In this document: in pieces, positions 7,334 to 13,727 of the stretch
How positions within the stretch are numbered: position 1 is the stretch's first letter
Layout: the number at the start of each line of letters is the position of its first letter
Assembly: GCA_017419325.1 (NCBI GenBank)
Contig: JAFOLN010000284.1
Coordinates: 1 to 21,052 of the forward strand
Direction: 5' to 3'
Source of the DNA: Clostridia bacterium
GTDB lineage: Bacteria; Bacillota; Clostridia; Oscillospirales; RGIG577
DNA length: 21,052 bases
The notes under the pieces: model-generated
The model's database searches: none
Told to the model about the DNA's origin: nothing
Seen by the model: the letters and a program-made list of their open reading frames with translations, nothing else
Made by a program: the position numbers and the translations under genes

Positions 7334-8024
7334 CGCTTTTTCTCCCGCGCCTGTCGCGCTTTATTATGAATGCCTTTTTGTTTTCGTCCACGGTCATGTA
7401 CAAAACTCCTTTTTTATCGCTTATACCGCGCTCGGAAAGCGTCTTTTTAAGCCAGCGCTCATCGAGGCCCAGCCTTTCAAGGTTCTGCCTGTCAATCTCT
7501 CCGTCGGCTATGACGGGCACGGGCATGGGGGCGTATCTTTCCACCTTTATGTCTATATCGCTTCGCTGCACCGCATTAAGATCGTCTCTCGGGAACACGG
7601 ACAGCTTGCCCGTTGTCTCAAGTATGGCGTAGTTTACCTCCTCGATGGAAACTATGCTCTTTTGTCTGAGCTCCTCCATGAGATCGTCGATGTTTATGCG
7701 CAGGCGCTCCATTTCACGCTGGTTCACCACACCCTTGCTTATGATTATGCTGGGCTGTCCCGTTATCACGCGCCTTGCCTTGTTGCTTTTCAAGATTATA
7801 TACGAAAGGATTATCTCCATTGAAACTATTGTGACCATCGGTATGACGCCGCCCAGAAGCGGGATGCCCGTGTTTGCCATGGGAACGCAGGCAAGGTCGG
7901 AAATCATTATCGACAGCACAAGCTCCGACGGCTGAAGCTCGCCAAGCTGCCGCTTTCCGGTGAGCCTGAGCGCGGCTATTATGAGAATATAAAGAATTAT
8001 CGTTCTTACAAGACTGATTATCAT
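7320..8024 (-). CDS. DUF421 (YetF-type) membrane protein
   Basis: This 234-residue protein has three N-terminal membrane segments (about residues 4-20, 34-52 and 58-80) and a cytosolic C-terminal part. The family segment RLTGKRQLGELQPSELVLSIMISDLA is near the N-terminus, followed in the soluble part by GQPSIIISKGVVNQREMERLRIN and VNYAILETTGKLSVF. These are typical of the DUF421 family (YetF, YkjA, YrbG in Bacillus), several of which are linked to spore or envelope properties, but no biochemical role is established to my knowledge. The start is supported by AAAAGGAGC 8 bases before the ATG (on the - strand). It is divergent from the YtvI-like gene and leads a two-gene operon with the DUF4363 gene. 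Confidence 0.92.
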   Translation of the reverse strand: MIISLVRTIILYILIIAALRLTGKRQLGELQPSELVLSIMISDLACVPMANTGIPLLGGVIPMVTIVSMEIILSYIILKSNKARRVITGQPSIIISKGVVNQREMERLRINIDDLMEELRQKSIVSIEEVNYAILETTGKLSVFPRDDLNAVQRSDIDIKVERYAPMPVPVIADGEIDRQNLERLGLDERWLKKTLSERGISDKKGVLYMTVDENKKAFIIKRDRRGRKSDESA

Positions 8025-8140
8025 ATACCTGCTCCTTTTAGGTTTTTATTATGAGCAGAAGAGGGGAGAATTATTTAATAAAATATTTGTCTCGCCGCAT
8101 TTTTCGCGGCAAAAAGCGCATGGTTGAATTTGTAAGTTTA

Positions 8141-8169
8141 TTGACAATGATTTCGTTATACATTAGAAT
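8141..8169 (+). promoter_or_regulatory. Sigma-A promoter of the ytvI-like/mscS unit
   Basis: TTGACA at 8141-8146 and TAGAAT at 8164-8169 are 17 bases apart, an almost perfect sigma-A promoter. The leader is about 46 bases. I could not find a convincing promoter for the divergent DUF421 gene in 8025-8140. Confidence 0.8.
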
Positions 8170-8222
8170 AAAAAGGTAAGCGATTTTCAATCGATAATTT
8201 TTACGGAAACGGAAGGCCGGAG

Positions 8223-9401
8223 ATGTTTTCTAAAAGACAGGTAAACTTCATAATGTTTTTGGTATATCTGCTGCTTTTTATAGCGGCGATGCTTTTTATT
8301 TATTATCTTGTGCCGAAGATACTCCTGTGGCTTCTGCCGTTTATCATTGCGTACATCTTTTCCGCTATATCAAGACCGCTGTCAAGGCTGCTGCACAGGC
8401 GGCTTAAGGTGCCCCTCAAGGTATCGCAGGCCGTGTCGGCCGTTATAGTCCTGCTCATAGCGGGGGCGCTCATCGCGCTTCTCATAATAAAAATGGTGAC
8501 GGAGATATCTAATCTTATCCTTCTCATACCCACATACGCAAACGACATAATGGACTTTGTAAGGAGCCTTCCGTCGCTTTTAAACGAGTTGTTTGCAGCG
8601 CTGCCGCCCGATGTGGTGGAGACTATAAACGGGCTTATAAACAATATGTCGCTTGACATGGCAAACCTCCAGCAGCTTGCCGTAAAGACATTATCAGGTG
8701 TTGGCACAATAGTCGCAAGCCTGCCGTCGGTCGTGATATTCATATTCTTTACCATAGTTGCGACCTTCTTTTTAAGCGTAGACCGCGACATGATACGCGA
8801 CTGGATGGAGCGTGTTCTTCCCGAAAAGATATATACCGCCATTGTTACCGCAAAGCGCAGCTTTGTTACCGCCATCGGCGGGTATCTCAGGGCGCAGCTT
8901 ATAATGTACGTTATAGTCTTTACCGAGCTTGTCATAGGCTTTTCGATACTAAAACTTGACTATGTCGTTTTGCTTGCGCTTGTCATAGCATTCATTGACC
9001 TTCTGCCGGTGCTGGGCGTTGGCACGGTGCTCCTGCCGTGGGGCCTTATAAACATAGCTATGCAGAATTACCGTCTGGGCGTCTCGCTGCTTGCCATGTA
9101 CGCCATACTCTTTACGGTGCGTCAGATGATAGAGCCAAAGATAGTAAGCTCACAGATAGGGCTCCATCCGCTGCTCACGCTTTTAAGCATGTATGCCGGG
9201 CTTAAGACCTTCGGCTTTATAGGCATGATACTTTTCCCGATCGCGCTTATACTCATTATAAATATGTACAAGGCAGGTCTTTTCGACGGCTTCAAGGAAA
9301 GCGTACTAAAGGAGCATAATCTGACGGATGAACCCGCCGCATCGGGCGCGGATCCTCCGGGCGGCTCTCCCGGAAGGGCAGACCCGGGCGACGGCAAATA
9401 A
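8223..9401 (+). CDS. ytvI: AI-2E family transporter, YtvI-like sporulation membrane protein
   Basis: This 392-residue polytopic membrane protein of the AI-2E/PerM family has about eight membrane segments: two or three before residue 95, and the rest from about 160 to 350. The conserved region FIDLLPVLGVGTVLLPWGLI and, later, VRQMIEPKIVSSQIGLHPLLTLLSMYAG match the sporulation subfamily YtvI, as I recall it, better than the quorum-signal exporters. The last 27 residues form a Gly/Pro/Asp-rich tail (from about NLTDEPAAS) not usual in the family and probably disordered. The ribosome site GGAAGG lies 6 bases before the ATG. The mscS-type gene begins 21 bases after the stop, so the two are likely co-transcribed. 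The promoter looks like sigma-A rather than a sporulation sigma, which weakens the sporulation-only assignment. Confidence 0.8.
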   Translation: MFSKRQVNFIMFLVYLLLFIAAMLFIYYLVPKILLWLLPFIIAYIFSAISRPLSRLLHRRLKVPLKVSQAVSAVIVLLIAGALIALLIIKMVTEISNLILLIPTYANDIMDFVRSLPSLLNELFAALPPDVVETINGLINNMSLDMANLQQLAVKTLSGVGTIVASLPSVVIFIFFTIVATFFLSVDRDMIRDWMERVLPEKIYTAIVTAKRSFVTAIGGYLRAQLIMYVIVFTELVIGFSILKLDYVVLLALVIAFIDLLPVLGVGTVLLPWGLINIAMQNYRLGVSLLAMYAILFTVRQMIEPKIVSSQIGLHPLLTLLSMYAGLKTFGFIGMILFPIALILIINMYKAGLFDGFKESVLKEHNLTDEPAASGADPPGGSPGRADPGDGK

Positions 9402-9422
9402 TCAAAGAGGCGAGGTTTTTAC

Positions 9423-10304
9423 ATGGACATTTTTTCGCGGTTCTCTGAATTTCTGGATAAGAATCCGATGATCAGCACCGTTTTGGGAATAATAGTTGTA
9501 GCGCTTGTCACAGTTATCATTTACAGAGTGGTGCGCCATATTTTCAACCGCATAAACATAAAGAACAAGCATACGCAGACACATCTTGTCTTTCTTGAAA
9601 AGATAATACGCGCAGCCGTCATAATACTCGGCATATTCGGCATAATAATGCAGATAAAGCCGCTTCAGCAGTTCGCCATATCCGCTCTCGCAAGCTCGGG
9701 CATTGTTGTGCTCGTGTTGGGCTTTGCCGCAAAGGAGGCTATGGGCAACATTGTAAACGGTTTGTTCATATCCGTTTTCAAGCCCTTCGCCGTGGGCGAC
9801 AGGGTGCGTATAGAGGCACAGAACCTTGCGGGCATAGTTGAGGATATAACGCTCAGACACACCGTTATACGCACCATAGAAAACAACAGGCTCATAATCC
9901 CCAACACCACCATGAGCAACTCCATTATAGAGAACTTCAATTACTCCGACGATAACACCTGCACATATCTTGACGTGGGCATAGGCTACGACGCCGACAT
10001 CGACAAGGCCATAAGGATAATATCCGAGGTGGTAGGCTCCCATCCCGATTACAGGGACATAAGAAAGGCGGAGCAGATGGCGAAGGGCGAGCCCAAGGTA
10101 AAAGTGCGCGTAACAGGCTTCGGCGAGTCTTCCGTGGAGCTTCGGGCATATATATGGACAAAGACATACGGAGAAGGGTATAACGCCGCGTGCGATATGC
10201 GCTATGAGATAAAGAAGCGCTTCGATGAGGAGGGCGTTGAGATACCGTATTCGTATCAGAACATCATCATAAAAAAGGCCGATGAAGTGAAGAGCGAGCA
10301 GTAA
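9423..10304 (+). CDS. mscS: Small-conductance mechanosensitive channel, MscS family
   Basis: This 293-residue channel subunit is expected to open under membrane tension and release solutes on osmotic downshock. Membrane segments lie at about residues 17-37, 61-78 and 84-118. The last is the pore helix, with the small-residue pattern SALASSGIVVLVLGFAAKEAMGNI and the family continuation FKPFAVGDRVRIE into the beta domain. LIIPNTTMSNSIIENFNYSD is the usual middle-beta signature, and the C-terminal alpha/beta domain ends near IPYSYQNIIIKK. It is the minimal three-helix form without extra N-terminal helices. AGAGGCGAGG precedes the ATG. It is second in a unit with the YtvI-like gene, and no clear terminator follows before the next promoter. 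Confidence 0.95.
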   Translation: MDIFSRFSEFLDKNPMISTVLGIIVVALVTVIIYRVVRHIFNRINIKNKHTQTHLVFLEKIIRAAVIILGIFGIIMQIKPLQQFAISALASSGIVVLVLGFAAKEAMGNIVNGLFISVFKPFAVGDRVRIEAQNLAGIVEDITLRHTVIRTIENNRLIIPNTTMSNSIIENFNYSDDNTCTYLDVGIGYDADIDKAIRIISEVVGSHPDYRDIRKAEQMAKGEPKVKVRVTGFGESSVELRAYIWTKTYGEGYNAACDMRYEIKKRFDEEGVEIPYSYQNIIIKKADEVKSEQ

Positions 10305-10353
10305 TAAAAGTTTGCATGGCAATTAAAATTGGACATTTTATGAAAAATTGTAC

Positions 10354-10382
10354 TTGATTTATTCAAAAAAATTGTGTACAAT
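10354..10382 (+). promoter_or_regulatory. Sigma-A promoter of the tandem epoxide-hydrolase genes
   Basis: TTGATT at 10354-10359 and TACAAT at 10377-10382 are 17 bases apart. The -10 sits in a perfect inverted repeat, ATTGT-GT-ACAAT (10371-10382), and is followed by an overlapping ACAATTGT palindrome (10378-10385); either could be an operator. Confidence 0.7.
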
Positions 10383-10421
10383 TGTTGTAATAAAATAATA
10401 AAAATTTAAGGAGGACAGAAT

Positions 10422-11282
10422 ATGAGCAGCACATTAAAAAAAGAAATAATCAAAGCAAACGGTTTTGAATACCTTTGCCGCACCGCCGGTCTTGACAACG
10501 ACGGAGAGCTTGTTATTTTCCTGCACGGCTTCCCCGAAAGTTCTATAATCTGGGAGAATTTAATAGTACAGATGGCCGAAAAGGGCTATCGCTGCCTTGC
10601 TCCGAACCAGCGCGGTTATTCTGACGGAGCCCGCCCGAAGGGACTTGAGAATTACACCGTTCACGTTCTCGCGGACGATGTTGTGGGCTTTGCCGAGGCT
10701 GTTGGCTGCAAGGGCAAATTCCACCTTGTGGGCCATGACTGGGGCTGCTCGGTAGGCTGGGCCACCCTTAATATCCATCCCGACCGCGTTCAGTCCTACG
10801 TTGCCATGTCCACTCCGTACAATCCCGCGTTCCTCTGGGCTATGCAGAACGACGAGGAGCAGTATAAGAAGAGCCACTATATAAGAGAGTTCCAGACTCC
10901 CGATGCTCCCGAGGCTTCGCTTGCGGCTGACGACTACGCAAGACTGCGCGGCTATTGGGCAGGCTTTGACCAGAAGGTAATAGACGACTACCTGACCATA
11001 TTCTCGAAGCTTGAGGCTCGTACTGCGGCCGTAAACTGGTACAGAGCGCTGTTTGCAATACAGAACGACTTCGAGTATAAGGACATCACCGCTCCCGTTA
11101 CGTTCATCTGGGGCAATACCGACCTTGCGCTCGGCAGAGCAGGCGCGGAAAAGACGAAGGACTTCATGAAGGGCTACTATAAGTTCGTGGAGCTCAACGC
11201 AGGCCATTGGCTCATGCAGTTCAATGAAGAGGAATGCTCAAAGATAATCATGGAGCATATTGCGCAGTTCCCGATAAAATAA
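10422..11282 (+). CDS. Alpha/beta hydrolase, epoxide-hydrolase type (copy 1)
   Basis: This encodes a 286-residue alpha/beta-hydrolase. The oxyanion motif HGFPES is at residues 35-40, RGYSDG at 64-69, and the nucleophile elbow GHDWG has Asp106. The acid is probably Asp234 (WGNTD) and the base His262 (AGHW). An aspartate nucleophile means an epoxide hydrolase or dehalogenase, not an esterase. Two cap tyrosines favour epoxide hydrolase: Tyr153 in SHYIREFQTP and Tyr207 in NWYRAL, matching the pair that activates the epoxide in soluble epoxide hydrolases. There is no signal peptide, so it is cytosolic. AAGGAGGAC precedes the ATG. A closely related second copy follows at 11358. The natural substrate cannot be read from the sequence; detoxification of reactive epoxides is a reasonable inference. 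Confidence 0.88.
   Translation: MSSTLKKEIIKANGFEYLCRTAGLDNDGELVIFLHGFPESSIIWENLIVQMAEKGYRCLAPNQRGYSDGARPKGLENYTVHVLADDVVGFAEAVGCKGKFHLVGHDWGCSVGWATLNIHPDRVQSYVAMSTPYNPAFLWAMQNDEEQYKKSHYIREFQTPDAPEASLAADDYARLRGYWAGFDQKVIDDYLTIFSKLEARTAAVNWYRALFAIQNDFEYKDITAPVTFIWGNTDLALGRAGAEKTKDFMKGYYKFVELNAGHWLMQFNEEECSKIIMEHIAQFPIK
10920..10966 (+). repeat. 47-base block identical in both hydrolase genes (copy 1)
   Basis: These 47 bases are identical to 11856-11902, while sequence on both sides differs at many third codon positions. The block codes for part of the cap domain (about LAADDYARLRGYWAGF). Confidence 0.85.
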
Positions 11283-11291
11283 AAAAAGCGT

Positions 11292-11328
11292 AAATATCCC
11301 CGCAGACCGCTTTCTGCGGGGATATTTT
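11292..11328 (+). terminator. Hairpin between the two hydrolase genes
   Basis: A perfect 14-bp stem (11292-11305 with 11314-11327) has an 8-base loop and a GC-rich core CCCCGCAG. Only four T follow and then A-rich sequence, so it is probably a partial terminator. The second gene starts 30 bases later, with no room for a separate promoter. Confidence 0.7.
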
Positions 11329-11357
11329 AAAAAGAAAACATATCCAAGGAGGAAAAA

Positions 11358-12221
11358 ATGAGCAGCACGTTAAAAAAAGAGATAATAAAGGCAAACGGTA
11401 TGGAATTTACCTGCCGCACGGCAGGCCTTGACAACGACGGCGAACTCGTTATGTGCCTTCACGGCTTCCCGGAAAGCTCCATCGTATGGGAAAAGCTTAT
11501 CGTTCAGCTTGCCGAAAAAGGCTATCGCTGCGTTGCGCCCAACTTAAGAGGCTATTCCGACGGCGCGCGTCCGAAGGGATATGAGAATTACGTTGTAAGA
11601 TACATAGCTGACGACGTTGCGGCCATTGCCGAGGCAGTAGGCTGCAAGGGCAAGTTCCAGCTTGTCGCTCACGACTGGGGAGCAGCTACCGGCTGGGCGC
11701 TCGTAAATCTTTACGCGGACAAGATAAACGCCTTCTTCTCCATGTCGAACCCCTATAACCCCGCATTTCTCTGGGCCATGGCAAACGACGAGACCCAGCA
11801 TGCGAAGAGCCATTACATAAGAGAATTCCAGACCCCCGACGCTCCCGAGGCATCTCTTGCGGCTGACGACTACGCAAGACTGCGCGGCTATTGGGCAGGC
11901 TTCGACCAGAGGATAATCGACGACTATCTGACCATATTCTCCCAGCCCGAAGCGCGCACCGCAGCCGTAAACTGGTACAGAGCGCTCCTTATGATAAAGA
12001 ACGACTGGGACTACAAGCCGGAGATCGATATCCCGATAACCTTCGTTTGGGGCAACCAGGATATAGCTGTCAGCAGAGCAGCCGCTGAAAAGAACGTGGA
12101 CTTCATGAAGGGTCCGTACAAGTTCGTGGAGCTGAACGCTACCCACTGGCTTATGGAATTAAACGAGGACGAGTGCATAGAGCTTATAAAGGAGCATCTT
12201 GCAAAATATCCGATAAAGTAA
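11358..12221 (+). CDS. Alpha/beta hydrolase, epoxide-hydrolase type (copy 2)
   Basis: This 287-residue paralogue of the preceding gene has the same first 14 residues (MSSTLKKEIIKANG) and an identical 34-residue cap segment (residues 151-184). The catalytic set is intact: HGFPES 35-40, Asp106 in AHDWG, Asp235 in WGNQD, His263 in THWL, and cap tyrosines Tyr153 and Tyr207. Differences gather around the pocket: GHDWGCSVGW becomes AHDWGAATGW, STPYNP becomes SNPYNP, and AGHWLMQ becomes ATHWLME; there is one extra residue near 222 (YKPEIDIP). Diverged substrate range is therefore likely. AAGGAGG precedes the ATG. It probably depends on read-through of the hairpin at 11292-11328. A strong terminator follows at 12243. 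Confidence 0.88.
   Translation: MSSTLKKEIIKANGMEFTCRTAGLDNDGELVMCLHGFPESSIVWEKLIVQLAEKGYRCVAPNLRGYSDGARPKGYENYVVRYIADDVAAIAEAVGCKGKFQLVAHDWGAATGWALVNLYADKINAFFSMSNPYNPAFLWAMANDETQHAKSHYIREFQTPDAPEASLAADDYARLRGYWAGFDQRIIDDYLTIFSQPEARTAAVNWYRALLMIKNDWDYKPEIDIPITFVWGNQDIAVSRAAAEKNVDFMKGPYKFVELNATHWLMELNEDECIELIKEHLAKYPIK
11856..11902 (+). repeat. 47-base block identical in both hydrolase genes (copy 2)
   Basis: Exact copy of 10920-10966. A stretch of this length without a single silent change is unlikely in a pair otherwise diverged at the DNA level, and points to gene conversion or an unequal exchange. Confidence 0.85.
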
Positions 12222-12242
12222 TACATCCCGGGCAGGGAAGGG

Positions 12243-12281
12243 AAGACCTCCGCCGATTTTGGCGGAGGTCTTTGTTTTTTT
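12243..12281 (+). terminator. Strong intrinsic terminator after the hydrolase pair
   Basis: AAGACCTCCGCC (12243-12254) pairs perfectly with GGCGGAGGTCTT (12261-12272) around a GATTTT loop, followed by TGTTTTTTT. Between here and 12470 the sequence is AT-rich and I see no further gene or clear terminator for the convergent recombinase. Confidence 0.93.
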
Positions 12282-12470
12282 ACTTAAGTAAGTCGGACGA
12301 AATACGGTGCTTTTGCTGAGAAAACGCATTAAAATCAGCGTTAAAAAAGGGAAAAGGCAAAATTATTGCGTCAAAAACATAAACCGAAACCGGATTTTAA
12401 GCTGAAAAGACGGTTTTAAAGCATAAAAAAGTATCAAGTGATTTTGCTTTTCATATAACACATTTGTGAA

Positions 12471-13496
12471 TTATTTAACATTCGTCTGTTTCTTTTTCAC
12501 TCCGGCAAGCGGATTCTTTTCCACGGCGCTTTTTAAGCTTTCCTCGCGGACGTGCGTATATATTTCCGTCGTTGAAAGCTGCTCGTGACCGAGAAGCGTC
12601 TGAAGCGTCCTCAGATCCACGTTGCCGTATTGATACATGAGCGTCGCCGCCGTGTGCCTTAGCTTATGAACCGAGTATTTCGATGTGTCAAGACCGGCTT
12701 TTTCGATGTAATTCTTTACTATCCACTGTACGGTCTTAGGGCTTATACGCCGCGACAGACGGCTTAAAAACAGCGCTCTGTCATGGGGCTTTTTAGCGGA
12801 AGCCGCAAGCTCTTGGCGCTTCGGATAATAATCATTGAGAGCATTAAGACAGGCCTCGTTTAAGTATGCGGTGCGCTGTTTGTTGCCTTTACCGGTTATC
12901 ACAATGGTGTCGTCCTTTATATCGGATATATCTATCGCCACAAGCTCCGAAAGACGCATGCCGCAGTTCAAAAAAAGCGTGATTATGGCATAGTCGCGTT
13001 CCTTGAAGGTGCCGTCGATACTTTCCAAAAGCTTCACGCTGTCGTTTACCGTAAGATGCACCGGCAGCGATTTTTTATGCTTCGGAAGGTCAAGATCCGC
13101 CGAAGGATTTTCGTCAATTATATGACGCTTGGCCGTGAGATACTTGAAAAAAGACTTTATGCACGACAGACGGCGTGAAAGCGCCCGCGAGGAATTTCCT
13201 TTAAGCGTTTTCGAATGGATAACGTGCTCGCGTTCGGTGGCAAGATATTTTGCGAAGTGCTGGATGTCTTCAATCCTTATGCGCTTTATAAAGTCCGCGT
13301 CCACGTCGCTGATATCTATTTTATCAAGCTCGGTATCGGCAGGCACAAGGCCGTACCGAATTTTTAAAAACCTGAAAAACAGCGTAAGGTCAAGCCGATA
13401 CTCGTAAACGGTCTTAGGCGAATATGACTTTACGACCGTGATATAACCGATATAATCCTCAAGCAGCTCGAATGTGTTGTTTTCAGCGATATTCAT
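12471..13496 (-). CDS. Tyrosine recombinase, XerC/XerD-like
   Basis: This 341-residue site-specific recombinase has a complete active site: Arg181 (GMRLSEL), Lys203 (TGKGNKQR), His277 and Arg280 (HKLRH), His304 (LLGHEQLSTTEIY) and the nucleophile Tyr313. The N-terminal SAM-like core-binding domain (residues 9-125) carries SPKTVYEYRLDLTLFFRF. It is about 40 residues longer than standard XerC/XerD, the extra length lying in the N-terminal domain (about residues 48-75) and C-terminal tail. It could be a chromosomal Xer for dimer resolution or a relative serving another site; no phage, conjugation or cargo genes flank it, so an integrative element is not supported. GAGGGGAG lies before the ATG. 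A 30-bp palindrome and a possible 42-codon ORF lie just upstream. Confidence 0.92.
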   Translation of the reverse strand: MNIAENNTFELLEDYIGYITVVKSYSPKTVYEYRLDLTLFFRFLKIRYGLVPADTELDKIDISDVDADFIKRIRIEDIQHFAKYLATEREHVIHSKTLKGNSSRALSRRLSCIKSFFKYLTAKRHIIDENPSADLDLPKHKKSLPVHLTVNDSVKLLESIDGTFKERDYAIITLFLNCGMRLSELVAIDISDIKDDTIVITGKGNKQRTAYLNEACLNALNDYYPKRQELAASAKKPHDRALFLSRLSRRISPKTVQWIVKNYIEKAGLDTSKYSVHKLRHTAATLMYQYGNVDLRTLQTLLGHEQLSTTEIYTHVREESLKSAVEKNPLAGVKKKQTNVK

Positions 13497-13513
13497 GGTT
13501 TTTCGCTCCCCTC

Positions 13514-13543
13514 AATTATACAAAATTTTTATTTTGTATAATT
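13514..13543 (-). repeat. 30-bp perfect palindrome before the recombinase gene
   Basis: Arms 13514-13526 and 13531-13543 are exact 13-base inverted copies around TTTT. It begins 18 bases upstream of the recombinase start codon. On the - strand it lies next to an extended -10 (TGATACAAT, 13541-13549), so it could be an operator or, in RNA, a hairpin that precedes the ribosome site. Confidence 0.85.
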
Positions 13544-13644
13544 GTATCATACATTTTTTCCGCTTCCCCGTCAAGGACCTTTTTGAAATCTTCTCTTAAA
13601 ACGTCCCGGCGGCGCGCCGCGTTTTTATAAGTGCGCGAAAACAT
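13516..13644 (-). CDS. Possible small ORF upstream of the recombinase
   Basis: On the - strand an ATG at 13642-13644 opens a 42-codon frame ending in TAA at 13516-13518, 19 bases before the recombinase ATG. The predicted peptide begins MFSRTYKNAARRRDVLRED and continues as a charged amphipathic helix before an IIQNKNF end. The last ten codons lie in the 30-bp palindrome. The spacing to the recombinase suits a two-gene operon. Against it: no Shine-Dalgarno precedes the ATG, and I recognise no family. The in-frame sequence stays open to 13680 without another ATG, GTG or TTG. The remaining 13645-13727 is AT-rich, with no clear radA terminator. Confidence 0.3.
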   Translation of the reverse strand: MFSRTYKNAARRRDVLREDFKKVLDGEAEKMYDTIIQNKNFV

Positions 13645-13727
13645 TTCGCGGTATCGTCCGTTTTTATTTACGTTTTTCGTTTATAAAAAATAAATTCAAA
13701 TTGCAGCCGGCACAGATAACGTATGCG

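Noticed and set aside
9402..10322. 306-codon - strand frame opposite the mscS gene
   Set aside because: The + strand frame is a textbook MscS protein. The reverse frame is rich in Tyr and Cys, with no family features.
13514..13543. The palindrome as a dif or lox-type recombination site
   Set aside because: The 4-base spacer is too short for the 6-8 base crossover region, and the inner ends of the arms do not resemble the TTAT end of Xer half-sites.
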